Assembly: GCA_025210515.1 (NCBI GenBank)
Contig: JAOARM010000042.1
Location: 124,001 to 188,000 of the forward strand
Length of the DNA stretch: 64,000 nt
Direction of reading: 5' to 3'
Source of the DNA: Vallitalea sp.
GTDB taxonomy: Bacteria > Bacillota > Clostridia > Lachnospirales > Vallitaleaceae
The notes below the pieces were generated by a model. That model had not been told where the DNA came from. It ran no database searches and saw nothing but the letters and a program-made list of their open reading frames with translations. Position numbers and translations under genes: made by a program. Each line of letters starts with the position of its first letter. Position 1 is the stretch's first letter. Below are positions 26,553 through 35,740 of this stretch, one piece after another.

Positions 26553-28352
26553 ATGAATGCAAAAAGAGAATATATTAATAAGAAAAAAACATATGAAAGC
26601 AGACTAGAAAAACTAACTAGTAGAAATAACATATATGGGAATGTAAGACTAATTATAGTTTTAATTGGAATAATCTATTCCATTATATCATTTAGTAACA
26701 AAAATTATATAGCTATGTTAAATAGTTTAGTTATTACAGCTATATTATTTGTTATTCTAGTTATGTTACATCAACAAATTAGAAATCAAAAGAATACAAT
26801 TAATGCATTATATAACATAAATGATAAAGGTATCAAAAGATTAAAAGGTGAGTGGGTTAAGTTTGATGAACAAGGTGAGGAATTTATAGATGTAAACCAT
26901 AATTACTCATCTGATTTAGATATTTTTGGTAAACATTCATTATTTCAATGGTTAAATCAAACAAATACACCTATAGGTAAAGAAAAGCTAAAAAAGGCAC
27001 TTATTGACCCAGTTAAAAATAGTAAAACTATTATTAATCGCCAACAAGCTGTGAAAGAATTAGCATCTAAGATAGAATGGATGCAACAATTTCTTGCTTC
27101 TGGAATGTTAGAAAACAAGAAAATAAAACAAGAGAAAAATTTAATTAATTGGAGTAAAGATAATAATACATCATATTGTAATAATAAAATATGGTCCTTT
27201 GTAAGATACTTACCTATATTTTCTATAGCTACTATATTACTAGCTATATATATTCCTACATTCTCATATGTATATAGTATCATTCTCTTTGGCATTCAGA
27301 TTATAATATTATTCAAAGGTTTTGCCAAAAGACATATTATGATAGAAGAAATTAGTGAATATCGACAACAGATTACCGTATATGAGCAAATGATTAAACA
27401 AATAGAAGATAGTGAATTTGAGTCTCAATACCTTATGAACTTAAAAAATCAAATGATTTATAATAATAAAGAAACCGCCTCAATGCAAATAAAAAAACTA
27501 GATAGAATTATGGATATGGTTAGTTTAAGAAGAATGCAATTTTACATTTTATTTAATATAATTACTTTATGGGACATACATTGTGTAATATCCTTAGAAA
27601 AATGGAAAGAAAAATATGGAGATAAACTACCAAAATGGATAGATTCACTTGGTGACATGGAAGCTCTTTGCAGTATAGCTACAATTGCTTATGAACAACC
27701 TAATTGGGTTATGCCAACTATAGTAAAAGATAAAAAAATATCAGCTTCTAATATGGGACATCCTCTTATACATGAAGATAATAGAGTGTGTAATGATGTA
27801 ACTTTTGGAGGTCGCTACACTTCACTTCTTATTACAGGTTCTAATATGTCTGGTAAAAGTACATTTCTTAGAACTATTGGCATTAATTTAGTTTTAGCCT
27901 ATGCTGGAGCGCCAGTATGTGCAGATAATCTTGTATGTCCTATGATGGATATATATACATCAATGAGAATTAGTGATGATATAGAAAATAAAATTTCATC
28001 ATTCTATGCTGAGTTATTGAGAATTAAAAAGATAATAGAGGCTACTAAACAGGGTAAAGATGTATTGTTTTTACTTGATGAAATATTTAGAGGAACTAAT
28101 TCAAAAGACCGTCATGTAGGTGCTAAAACACTAATTAGAAATCTATGCAAAGAGGATACATTAGGGCTTATATCTACTCATGACTTAGAGTTAGCAGATA
28201 TGGCTTTAGAAGAAAATTCAAAGATTAAGAACTATCATTTTCAAGAGCATTATAAAGAAAATAAAATATATTTTGATTACACATTATATAAAGGAGTATC
28301 TAATACTTTTAATGCAATTTATCTAATGAAACAAATAGGGATAGAAATGTAG
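26553..28352 (+). CDS. Membrane-anchored MutS-family ATPase
   Basis: A 599-residue MutS relative lacking the mismatch-recognition domain I. Two hydrophobic pairs precede the ATPase: about 33-48 with 57-73, and about 219-236 with 239-256. The C-terminal MutS ATPase is intact, with Walker A GSNMSGKS (429-436), Walker B LFLLDE (505-510), the FRGTNSKDR loop and H543 in STHDLELAD. Such proteins occur in Firmicutes and are often labelled mismatch repair, but the membrane segments argue for another role. No mutL is nearby. GGGAGAATTTTAAT precedes the ATG. Confidence 0.88.
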   Translation: MNAKREYINKKKTYESRLEKLTSRNNIYGNVRLIIVLIGIIYSIISFSNKNYIAMLNSLVITAILFVILVMLHQQIRNQKNTINALYNINDKGIKRLKGEWVKFDEQGEEFIDVNHNYSSDLDIFGKHSLFQWLNQTNTPIGKEKLKKALIDPVKNSKTIINRQQAVKELASKIEWMQQFLASGMLENKKIKQEKNLINWSKDNNTSYCNNKIWSFVRYLPIFSIATILLAIYIPTFSYVYSIILFGIQIIILFKGFAKRHIMIEEISEYRQQITVYEQMIKQIEDSEFESQYLMNLKNQMIYNNKETASMQIKKLDRIMDMVSLRRMQFYILFNIITLWDIHCVISLEKWKEKYGDKLPKWIDSLGDMEALCSIATIAYEQPNWVMPTIVKDKKISASNMGHPLIHEDNRVCNDVTFGGRYTSLLITGSNMSGKSTFLRTIGINLVLAYAGAPVCADNLVCPMMDIYTSMRISDDIENKISSFYAELLRIKKIIEATKQGKDVLFLLDEIFRGTNSKDRHVGAKTLIRNLCKEDTLGLISTHDLELADMALEENSKIKNYHFQEHYKENKIYFDYTLYKGVSNTFNAIYLMKQIGIEM

Positions 28353-28378
28353 GTTAGATCACGGGTTAGAATGCTGAA

Positions 28379-28420
28379 CATTACATTACCAATAATGAAT
28401 TTATTATTGGTGATGTAATG
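28379..28420. terminator. Hairpin after the MutS-like gene
   Basis: CATTACATTACCAATAAT pairs with ATTATTGGTGATGTAATG with one mismatch around a 6-nt loop. It lacks a strong T-run, but lies between convergent genes. Confidence 0.6.
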
Positions 28421-28533
28421 TCCTCTTAAAATTAGTTCTATTTGACACCCATATACAATGTATTGTCTAATTTCATTTAATGGATAACCTATTTCATTGA
28501 CTTTAGTTTTTCTAGTACCGTCATCTATCCATC

Positions 28534-29304
28534 CTAAAAATTATAGTTCTCCCCAAAATTATTATCCCAATAAGTCTTTTCATTAACAGTATAACATATT
28601 ACATACTGAGAATTAGAACTTGAAGTTGTATCTATACCATTTTTCTCCAAGTCAATATACCATAATTCAGTACCATTTGAAAAACTACTACTATAAGTAC
28701 AATCATAATCTTGATATGTAGCCCAATTATTATTGGTAACACGTACTTTTACAGTTTTGTTACATCCAAGATCTTTTAGATAAAACCATAAATTCTTAGA
28801 ATTACTATAAAACTTACTCTCACCTATATTACATTTTGATAACTCAACTTGATGTTTTGATTGACTAAGGTAATAATCATTACCATTATTATTATCCCAA
28901 TATGTATTACCATTAACCTCATACTTAATAGCGAATTTACAATAATTGTCTCCACAATATTGATATTTAACTCTTTTAGTATAAGGCGTATTATATTTCC
29001 AGATTTCATAACCATTAGGAAGTGTTTTATAATAAGAAGCTGATACATCACTCCATTCAGTATCATTATACATGAAATGAACTGTCACTTTTTTATCATA
29101 AGCTAAGTTTTTAACGTATATGTAACCTGATGATGAATAACCGTTAATATAACCCTTGTAACCATAATCCATATTTAGTTTAGCAGAATATAGTTGTACG
29201 TTTTCAGTTTCTGATTGTGCGTAAGAAGTAATATTCAGTATGTTAATAGTCAGTATTAAGCAGATAAGAAAAGTTTTGATGTTTAATGTTTTGTTTTTTG
29301 GCAT
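28534..29304 (-). CDS. Secreted protein with tandem CBM21/53-like carbohydrate-binding modules
   Basis: A 256-residue protein. The signal peptide (about 1-29) has a basic start, a hydrophobic core FLICLILTINILNI and a likely cut after SYA. Two copies of a roughly 100-residue module follow (about 36-140 and 150-256). Each has the YVKNL/FYLKDL strand, a KxVTVxF or KxVKVRV strand, a Trp-containing loop and a closing TYWDNNxGxxY motif. This ending is typical of CBM21/CBM53 starch or glycogen-binding modules. No catalytic domain is present. I chose the ATG at 29304 because GGAGGAATTATC precedes it; a longer frame to 29409 runs through the promoter. Confidence 0.82.
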   Translation of the reverse strand: MPKNKTLNIKTFLICLILTINILNITSYAQSETENVQLYSAKLNMDYGYKGYINGYSSSGYIYVKNLAYDKKVTVHFMYNDTEWSDVSASYYKTLPNGYEIWKYNTPYTKRVKYQYCGDNYCKFAIKYEVNGNTYWDNNNGNDYYLSQSKHQVELSKCNIGESKFYSNSKNLWFYLKDLGCNKTVKVRVTNNNWATYQDYDCTYSSSFSNGTELWYIDLEKNGIDTTSSSNSQYVICYTVNEKTYWDNNFGENYNF

Positions 29305-29341
29305 GATAATTCCTCCTTGTATTATTTTTCTTACAACACAT

Positions 29342-29370
29342 ATAATATTCCACTTTTTTTTCTTTGTCAA
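29342..29370 (-). promoter_or_regulatory. Promoter of the secreted carbohydrate-binding protein
   Basis: On the minus strand TTGACA (29370-29365) and TATTAT (29347-29342) are 17 bp apart, about 38 bp before the start codon. The rest of the stretch from 29371 to 29673 shows no gene. Confidence 0.75.
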
Positions 29371-29673
29371 CATAGTTTTCTTATTTGTGCAAATAATATG
29401 TATAATCAAACTTAATTATATTAATCGTACATATTGTTTTTGTATTTGCTTCACAAACAAATTAATAGCTAGCGAGTTTTCGTCTTATGTCAGAAAGTCA
29501 TAGCATTAAAAAATCAGACAAATAATAATTTTGTTGAATATAGCACATTATGTTTTTGATATCTCTAATATCTTAGATATACTGTATTTATAAAGTAAAT
29601 GCAAAACTAAGGAAATAACATGAAAGTATAGTTGAATTTTTCTTATACAGAGTGTATAATTATAAGCGATTAT

Positions 29674-29771
29674 GGGAATGGATGAATTTCTGGTGGATTC
29701 AGGAGACTTCAAATCTTTTTTCGGGTGCTAAGACCATCCGAGGTAGGTTCGATTCCTACCCATTCTCGCCA
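29674..29771 (+). tRNA. selC: Selenocysteine tRNA (anticodon UCA)
   Basis: A 98-nt tRNA with the tRNA-Sec hallmarks. The 8-bp acceptor stem pairs GGGAATGG with CCATTCTC. The D-arm is extended. The anticodon loop ACTTCAAAT carries TCA. There is a long variable arm (CGGGTGCTAAGACCATCCG region). The T arm is GTAGG-TTCGATT-CCTAC, and the encoded 3' end is GCCA. It reads UGA as selenocysteine with SelA, SelB and SelD, all encoded 11-15 kb downstream. Confidence 0.93.
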
Positions 29772-29795
29772 AATAGAAACTAATTAGGTATTTAT

Positions 29796-29824
29796 AAAGG
29801 GTTCTAAGTATTTTGGAACTTTTT
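29796..29824. terminator. Terminator between tRNA-Sec and the GntR gene
   Basis: AAAGGGTTC pairs with GAACTTTTT (two G-U pairs), followed by further T. It is 25 bp after the tRNA and may serve both strands. Confidence 0.6.
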
Positions 29825-29857
29825 GTTTTTAGTAATATATTTTCATTGTGAAATTTA

Positions 29858-30571
29858 CTATGTATATTTAATATAACTAAGCTCATATTTTGTTGGATTA
29901 TAAAAGTTTCTTGAAAAATCAATTATTGTATCATCTGAAGAAAATATATAGTTTTCTACCATTAATATAGGTGTATTTAATTTTATTTTAAAAATATCAC
30001 TTAGTCTTTGATCGCTTAATATAGGTTTTACTACGTGATTTTGGTGATGTATAGTAATTCCTTTTACTTTTTGGAAAAAGTCAAATTTAGATTTTTGCAA
30101 GTAGCTTATAGAAAGTTCTGGAAACTTATCTACAGAAATATAAGATACTTCCAATAAATAAACGTTATTATCCGCTTTTCGAATACGTTCAATATAATAT
30201 AGTCTATCACCTTCGTTAATACCTAATATATCTGCATTTGTTTTGTTTGCTTTTTCAATTATAAATGTATTTACAATTGATAAAGGTGTTTTGCCGAGTT
30301 CTTTCATTTGCTTTCCAAAGCCCTTAACATGAGGATCTACGCTTGTTTTTTTATTGGCAGTTACAATAGTACCAAGACCAGGAGTTCTTTTTAGATAACC
30401 ATTTGCCACAAGATTATCTGTTGCTCTTCTTACAGTTACTCTACTAACGTTATAAGTTTTTGTTAATTCTAACTCAGTTGGTATAAGCTGATTTTCTTTA
30501 TATTCATTTGATTTAATTTTTTGTAATATATCATTTTCAATAATTTTATAGTGAGCTATCTTTTTTGCCAT
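29858..30571 (-). CDS. GntR/HutC-family transcriptional regulator
   Basis: A 237-residue regulator. The N-terminal winged helix (about 8-72) contains LIPTELELTKTYNVSRVTVRR in helix-turn-helix position, then GLGTIV in the wing. The C-terminal UTRA ligand domain (about 92-232) has the YYIERIR and FSRNFYNP segments. It is transcribed away from the PTS/sulfatase operon, with 228 bp between them containing two GTATxTACAAT-like sites. It most likely senses a sugar phosphate from that pathway (inference from HutC-family regulators of PTS operons). Confidence 0.93.
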   Translation of the reverse strand: MAKKIAHYKIIENDILQKIKSNEYKENQLIPTELELTKTYNVSRVTVRRATDNLVANGYLKRTPGLGTIVTANKKTSVDPHVKGFGKQMKELGKTPLSIVNTFIIEKANKTNADILGINEGDRLYYIERIRKADNNVYLLEVSYISVDKFPELSISYLQKSKFDFFQKVKGITIHHQNHVVKPILSDQRLSDIFKIKLNTPILMVENYIFSSDDTIIDFSRNFYNPTKYELSYIKYT

Positions 30572-30706
30572 TATTTTTACCTTCCATATTTAATATAATT
30601 ATTATACATATATATTATATATTATTATTAAAAATAATACAAATATAATTTGATCTATATCACATATCAAATTTCTACAATATAAATGACAATAGATTAT
30701 AGAATA

Positions 30707-30720
30707 AATGTATTTACAAT
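30707..30720. promoter_or_regulatory. GntR operator-like site 1
   Basis: AATGTATTTACAAT resembles the GT-N-TA-N-AC core bound by HutC-type regulators. The same motif recurs at 30764, flanking the PTS promoter. Confidence 0.5.
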
Positions 30721-30734
30721 AAAATAAAAAGGTG

Positions 30735-30763
30735 TTGACATTTGTCGAAAAAATTATTATTAT
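30735..30763 (+). promoter_or_regulatory. Promoter of the PTS/sulfatase operon
   Basis: TTGACA (30735-30740) and TATTAT (30758-30763) are 17 bp apart, about 37 bp upstream of the first gene. The second operator-like site touches the -10. Confidence 0.8.
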
Positions 30764-30776
30764 ATGTATGTACAAT
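30764..30776. promoter_or_regulatory. GntR operator-like site 2
   Basis: ATGTATGTACAAT directly follows the -10 element, where a bound repressor would block initiation. It differs from site 1 at one core position. Confidence 0.5.
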
Positions 30777-30799
30777 AAATTATTAAAGGGAGGTATTTT

Positions 30800-31609
30800 A
30801 TGGATTTATGGCAAGCATTATTGATTGGTTTATTTGCATATCTAGGATCTAAGAGAACACCTTGGGTTTTTGGAATCACAGGTGGGTGGCAAGTAATAGG
30901 TAAACCATTGATAGCAGGATTAATTGTAGGTATTATTCTTGGAGATGTTAAATCAGGTATATTAGCTGGAGTAGCTGTACAAGCTATGTATATCGGTATG
31001 ATTACACCAGGAGGTGCTATGCCAGCAGATGTAATTTTTGCAGGTTATATTGGTATTCCTCTAGCATTAGCATCTGGCGGAGGCGCTGATTATGCAGTTG
31101 CTTTAGCAGTTCCTTTAAGTCTTGTAGGAATTGGAGTATTTAATTTTCTAATGTCAATTAACTCTATATTTCCACATAAAGCAGATAAATATGCTGAAAT
31201 AGGAGATGAAAAAGGAATTATAAGAATGAATATACTTGGAACAGTTCCAACGTTTGTTTTAAGATTTGGTATTGTTTTTGCTGTATGTTATTTTGGTGCA
31301 CCTGCCGCAGAAGCTATAATTAATGCATTACCAGAATCAGTTCTTCATTTCTTCAAAATAGCTGGTAGAATGCTTCCAGCAGTTGGTTTTGCTCTATTAT
31401 TGAAACAATCTGTTAATAAGACTTGGATGATCGTATTCTTCTTATTAGGTTATGTAATGATGATTTCAACACCAATTACTATTACTTCTCTTGCAATATT
31501 TGCAGCAGCAATAGCAATGATTTTCGTTATGAATAGTGGTAGTAATTCTAACGTTGCTGTGAGTAACTCGGGTGAAATTATGGAGGAGGACGATTGTTAT
31601 GAAGACTGA
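30800..31609 (+). CDS. PTS mannose/sorbose-family permease subunit IIC
   Basis: A 269-residue integral membrane subunit with about seven helices. It carries the family motif VQAMYIGMITPGGAMPAD and an N-terminal YLGSKRTPWVFGITGGWQ typical of the ManY/AgaC group. With IID it forms the sugar channel of a phosphoenolpyruvate-dependent uptake system. AGGGAGG precedes the ATG. Its end overlaps the ribosome-site region of the IID gene. Confidence 0.95.
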   Translation: MDLWQALLIGLFAYLGSKRTPWVFGITGGWQVIGKPLIAGLIVGIILGDVKSGILAGVAVQAMYIGMITPGGAMPADVIFAGYIGIPLALASGGGADYAVALAVPLSLVGIGVFNFLMSINSIFPHKADKYAEIGDEKGIIRMNILGTVPTFVLRFGIVFAVCYFGAPAAEAIINALPESVLHFFKIAGRMLPAVGFALLLKQSVNKTWMIVFFLLGYVMMISTPITITSLAIFAAAIAMIFVMNSGSNSNVAVSNSGEIMEEDDCYED

Positions 31610-32423
31610 TAATAATAGAGTTGCTGTACCAAGAAAAGAGGTCAAGAAGGCTGCGCTAAGATGGATATTCTTTTCACACTCAGCACAAAACTTTGAACGT
31701 ATGATGGGGCTGGCTTTTTGCCATACTATTGCTCCTATACTAAAATTGTTATATAAAGGTGATGACTACGTTAATGCACTTAAACGTCATATGCAATTTT
31801 TTAATACAGAACCTCATCTAGGCAGTATGATACCTGGAGTTGTTATAGCTCTTGAAGAGTCAAATGCCAATGAAGAAGAAGTTAATGTTGAAACAATTCA
31901 AAGTACCAAAAATGCTCTTATGGGCCCCTTTGCTGGTATTGGTGATTCATTAGTAATCGGTACATATAATCCAATTATATTGAGTATAGCTTTAGGATTA
32001 TCAGTAGAAGGCTCAGTATTAGGACCACTATTTTACATTTTAGTTTGGTTAGGTACAATGCTTCCTTTTAGATATTGGATATTTATGAAAGGATACGATT
32101 TAGGTGGTAATGCAACTAAATCATTCCTTGGAAATCAAGAACTTACAGAAAAAATCACTAAGGGATTAACTATCTTAGGACTTGTTGTTATTGGTGGTAT
32201 AGCTTCTAAAACTGTAAGAGCTCCGATTTCTTATGTATATACAAATGGTAGTATGGAAATAGCTATTGAAGGATTATTAAATAAAATAATGCCTAACTTA
32301 ATGCCAATGCTTATAACAGTTACTTCATGGTTTTTACTTTCAAAAAGAAATTGGTCACCAAATAAAATCATGTTAGGTATTGTTGGCTTTGCAGCTGCAA
32401 TGGTTGCTCTTGGAATAATGTAA
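31599..32423 (+). CDS. PTS mannose-family permease subunit IID
   Basis: A 274-residue subunit. It has the IID signature: NFERMMGLAFCHTIAPIL near the N terminus, FFNTEPHLGSMIPGVVIALEE, and ALMGPFAGIGDSLVIGT. The C terminus spans the membrane. The ATG at 31599 follows GGAGGAGGACGATTGTT; an in-frame GTG at 31572 is less likely. It overlaps the IIC gene by 11 bp. Confidence 0.95.
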   Translation: MKTDNNRVAVPRKEVKKAALRWIFFSHSAQNFERMMGLAFCHTIAPILKLLYKGDDYVNALKRHMQFFNTEPHLGSMIPGVVIALEESNANEEEVNVETIQSTKNALMGPFAGIGDSLVIGTYNPIILSIALGLSVEGSVLGPLFYILVWLGTMLPFRYWIFMKGYDLGGNATKSFLGNQELTEKITKGLTILGLVVIGGIASKTVRAPISYVYTNGSMEIAIEGLLNKIMPNLMPMLITVTSWFLLSKRNWSPNKIMLGIVGFAAAMVALGIM

Positions 32424-32457
32424 TTAACAGATACAAGTTTTTGAAAGGGATGACATT

Positions 32458-33837
32458 ATGAAGGATATTGTAATGGTATTATCTGATCAGCATTCTTTTG
32501 ATGCTAGTTCATTACATTCAGATGGTATATGTGAAACAAATAATTTATCAAGAATAGCTCAAGAAGGAATTAATTATACTAATGCATATTGTAATTCTCC
32601 TCTTTGTGTTCCATCTAGAATGTCATTCTTAACAGGGAAATTACCAAGTAATACTTTGATATTTGATAATGACTCTGCACTTGGTAGTGATATACCAACC
32701 CTTGCTCATGCTTTAGGAGCAAGGGGGTATAAAACTATTTTAGTAGGAAGAATGCATTTTAAAGGTATTGACCAAAATCATGGGTTTGATGAAAGGCTTG
32801 TTGGAGATATAACATCTCAGTATTGGGGAATGAAAAGACCTGAATTATCTATATATGCAGATAGTTTAAAAATGAGCGGATGTCAAAAAATAATGGGAAA
32901 AGGATACTCTCCTGTTCATGAGTATGACAATATGGTTTATGAAGAAGCACTTAAACAATTATCTAAAGAACATGATCAGCCAATTTTTATGATAGTTGGA
33001 TTTTACGGACCTCATTTTCCTTATATTGGGGTAGAAGACTTATATGAGAAATATCTTAATAAAAAATCTTTAGATGTAGATTATAGTAAAGCATATGAAG
33101 AATATGAATATTTAGTACAAGAAACTAGTACTGAAAAAAGGAAAAAGATCGCATCAGCATATTATTCAATGTGTGAAGATCTTGATAATAAAGTTGGAAA
33201 AATCTACGATACTTACAAAAATTATTTAAGTGAAAAAGATGGATTATTTATCTATACATCAGATCACGGAGACCAGCTTGGCAAAAGAGGTTTATTCGGT
33301 AAAATTACTTTCTATCAAGATTCTATCAAGATACCATTGATTATTAAGGAAATGAATATAGATAAATCAAGTGTAAGAGAAGATCCTGTATCATTAATTG
33401 ACTTATCTCGCACTATTGTTGATTATGCTAATAGTCATTTGCCTAATATGGATGGCGAGAATATTCTTAGTAATAAAAAAAGCAAACCTGTAAAGATAGA
33501 GCAGATGCATATGACAGATAATATATATTTTGGACAATGTGTTATTAGTAATAACTATAAACTAACAAAGTTAAAAGATAGTTATAAATTAATAGATTTA
33601 GCAAATGACAGTAATGAAGAAATAGATATCAAAAACAATGAAATAGAAATTTTTAAACAATTGCAAGAAAATATGATAGATGACAGAAATATAATTGACT
33701 ATGAAAACAAACATCTAAAAGAGATTGAGATTTTGAAAGCATGGGGAAATGCGAAAAAACCAGAACAAACAAGTATGGTTGCTTTCTCGGAAGAAGCTTT
33801 GCAAATTGAACGTACTTTAGAGATAGATAAAGAATAA
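32458..33837 (+). CDS. Type I sulfatase (cytosolic)
   Basis: A 459-residue alkaline-phosphatase-fold sulfatase. The formylglycine motif is C50-VPSR in CVPSRMSFLTGK. The calcium site includes D10/Q11 and the later TSDHGDQLGKRG (Asp-His). There is no signal peptide, so it acts in the cytosol on sugar brought in by the PTS. The Cys must be oxidised to formylglycine by an anaerobic sulfatase-maturing radical SAM enzyme, which is not in this window. The exact sulfate ester is unknown. AAAGGGATGACATT precedes the ATG. Confidence 0.93.
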   Translation: MKDIVMVLSDQHSFDASSLHSDGICETNNLSRIAQEGINYTNAYCNSPLCVPSRMSFLTGKLPSNTLIFDNDSALGSDIPTLAHALGARGYKTILVGRMHFKGIDQNHGFDERLVGDITSQYWGMKRPELSIYADSLKMSGCQKIMGKGYSPVHEYDNMVYEEALKQLSKEHDQPIFMIVGFYGPHFPYIGVEDLYEKYLNKKSLDVDYSKAYEEYEYLVQETSTEKRKKIASAYYSMCEDLDNKVGKIYDTYKNYLSEKDGLFIYTSDHGDQLGKRGLFGKITFYQDSIKIPLIIKEMNIDKSSVREDPVSLIDLSRTIVDYANSHLPNMDGENILSNKKSKPVKIEQMHMTDNIYFGQCVISNNYKLTKLKDSYKLIDLANDSNEEIDIKNNEIEIFKQLQENMIDDRNIIDYENKHLKEIEILKAWGNAKKPEQTSMVAFSEEALQIERTLEIDKE

Positions 33838-33889
33838 ATGTGATTAAGAGTATTAACTGTATCAAAATAACAAAGAAAGGGTAATAATC

Positions 33890-35254
33890 ATGAATGTTTT
33901 ATATATTCATACTCACGATAGTGGTAAAATGATTAGTCCTTATGGTTATAATATTCCAACTCCTAGTATGATGGAATTTGCCAAAGATTCATTAATGTTT
34001 AACAAAGCTTATTGTATATCACCTACATGTTCTCCAAGTAGAGCTGCTTTATTAACAGGAATGTATCCTCATCAAGTAGGTATGCTTGGATTATCTCAGA
34101 GAGGATTTGAAATGGATTTTTCAAAACATTTAGTTAGGTTTTTGAAAAATGAAAATTACCATACTGTTCTTAGTGGGATTCAGCATGAAGCTTCATGGTA
34201 TTTAGAACATGAGTTAGGTGCCAAAATAATTGGATATGATGAGAATATTACAAATGATATAAAAAACTATGAGCAAAAAGATTTAGTCAAATGGGATATG
34301 GAAAATGCAGAATCTGTGGCTGATTGGATTAAGAATTATAAAAGCGATAAACCGTTTTTTATGTCTTATGGAATGTATGCCACACATAGAGAATATCCAG
34401 AAAAATTAGTTGAAGGTGTTAATCCAAACTATGTAAAAGTTCCAAGTAACATTGATGATAATGAGAATACAAGATTAGATCATTGTAAATATATGACTTC
34501 TGCTAATTGGGCTGATAGATGTTTTGGTAAAGTTATTAATCAATTAAAGATAAGTGGACTTTATGATAAAACACTAATAATATTCACTACGGATCATGGA
34601 TTGGCTAATCCTTTTACAAAGTGTAACTTATATGATAGTGGTACTAATGTTACTTTGATTATTAGAAATCCACATTGTAATATGAAAGGAAAAGTAACTG
34701 ATTCTTTAGTATCTCATATAGATGTTTTTCCTACTATATGTGATATATTAGGTTTTGAAAAGCCTTCTTATCTTGAAGGTAAGTCTTTCATTAGTTTATT
34801 TGAGGATGAAAAAAATATTATTAATGATTATATTTTCAGTGAAATTAATTTCCATACTTCTTATGAACCAGTAAGAGCTATTAGAAATAATCGTTATAAA
34901 TATATAAAATATTATGATGATTATCTGAAAATAAATCAATCTAATATAGACTCATCACTTACAAAAACGTTCTATGTTGAAAACGGACTATCAAATCAGA
35001 GAAAATATAAAGAGGCATTATATGATCTATACTATGATCCTCTTGAAAAAAATAATCTAATTGATGTAGAAGAATATAAAGAAATAATAGAAAATCTAAG
35101 ATTAAGACTAACAAATCATTTAGTTGAAACAAATGATTATATTTTAGATGGACCTATTGAATTAAAGAAACAATGGAAAGTCAATAAAAGAGAGTGTATA
35201 GAAGCAAGTAGTAAAAATAAAGAAGACTATATAAGTTTAGGGAGGTCAAAATAA
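33890..35254 (+). CDS. Type I sulfatase, N-sulfoglucosamine sulfohydrolase-like
   Basis: A 454-residue second sulfatase with the motif C47-SPSR in CSPSRAALLTGMYPHQVGM. The N terminus HTHDSGKMISPYGYNIPTP and the later TTDHGLANPFTKCNLYDSG resemble the heparan N-sulfatase (SGSH) group more than arylsulfatases. That is a recognition from memory, not a search result. No signal peptide is seen, so the protein is cytosolic. The stop overlaps the next ATG by one base (TAATG). Paired with the first sulfatase, it suggests a sugar with two different sulfates, perhaps a sulfated amino sugar. Confidence 0.9.
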   Translation: MNVLYIHTHDSGKMISPYGYNIPTPSMMEFAKDSLMFNKAYCISPTCSPSRAALLTGMYPHQVGMLGLSQRGFEMDFSKHLVRFLKNENYHTVLSGIQHEASWYLEHELGAKIIGYDENITNDIKNYEQKDLVKWDMENAESVADWIKNYKSDKPFFMSYGMYATHREYPEKLVEGVNPNYVKVPSNIDDNENTRLDHCKYMTSANWADRCFGKVINQLKISGLYDKTLIIFTTDHGLANPFTKCNLYDSGTNVTLIIRNPHCNMKGKVTDSLVSHIDVFPTICDILGFEKPSYLEGKSFISLFEDEKNIINDYIFSEINFHTSYEPVRAIRNNRYKYIKYYDDYLKINQSNIDSSLTKTFYVENGLSNQRKYKEALYDLYYDPLEKNNLIDVEEYKEIIENLRLRLTNHLVETNDYILDGPIELKKQWKVNKRECIEASSKNKEDYISLGRSK

Positions 35255-35727
35255 TGGCAATTTGTTGTATAAGAATAGACGAAAGATTAATTCACGGACA
35301 GGTGGCAACTGCTTGGACTCATTCAGTTGAAGCTACACGTATTATGGTAATTGATGATAAAGTAGTTAAAGACGCTGTGCAAAAAATGGCTCTAAAAAGT
35401 GCTTGCCCTATGGGTATTAAATTATCATTATTAAATGTTGAGAAGGCAACAGCTAATCTACAAACTGATAAATATGATGGACAAAATGTTTTTATTGTTG
35501 TTAAATCTCCAGAAGTGTTAACACGTTTACTCAATGGTGGTGTGAAATTTGATGAAGTAATAATAGGTAATATGTCAGCTAAATCTAATTCAAGAGTTTT
35601 ACATCGTACAGTTAGTGTAACAGATGAAGATGTTAAAAACTTCAATGAATTAATGGCTGCATCTGTTAAAGTTAATCTTCAAATGGTACCTAACGATAAA
35701 AAAATAGATATAAAAACTTTATTATAA
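35254..35727 (+). CDS. PTS mannose-family subunit IIB
   Basis: A 157-residue cytosolic phosphotransfer subunit. The phosphorylated His is H14 in RIDERLIHGQV, the invariant motif of mannose-family IIB proteins. It passes phosphate from IIA to the incoming sugar. GGGAGG lies upstream, and translation is coupled to the second sulfatase. Confidence 0.95.
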   Translation: MAICCIRIDERLIHGQVATAWTHSVEATRIMVIDDKVVKDAVQKMALKSACPMGIKLSLLNVEKATANLQTDKYDGQNVFIVVKSPEVLTRLLNGGVKFDEVIIGNMSAKSNSRVLHRTVSVTDEDVKNFNELMAASVKVNLQMVPNDKKIDIKTLL

Positions 35728-35740
35728 TAGGAGATTGAAT

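Noticed and set aside
26553..28352. Classical MutS or MutS2 mismatch/recombination protein
   Set aside because: Domain I and the MutS2 Smr end are missing and membrane helices are present, so only the ATPase family is claimed.
28421..28533. An open minus-strand frame (reads GWIDDGTRKTKVNEIGYP) after the carbohydrate-binding gene
   Set aside because: It could be a gene remnant, but it has no start codon or ribosome site, follows a stop codon directly, and matches no family I know. Too little to call a pseudogene.
29728..29922. A 64-codon minus-strand ORF beside the GntR gene
   Set aside because: It overlaps the tRNA-Sec gene and its terminator, has no ribosome site and has low-complexity content.
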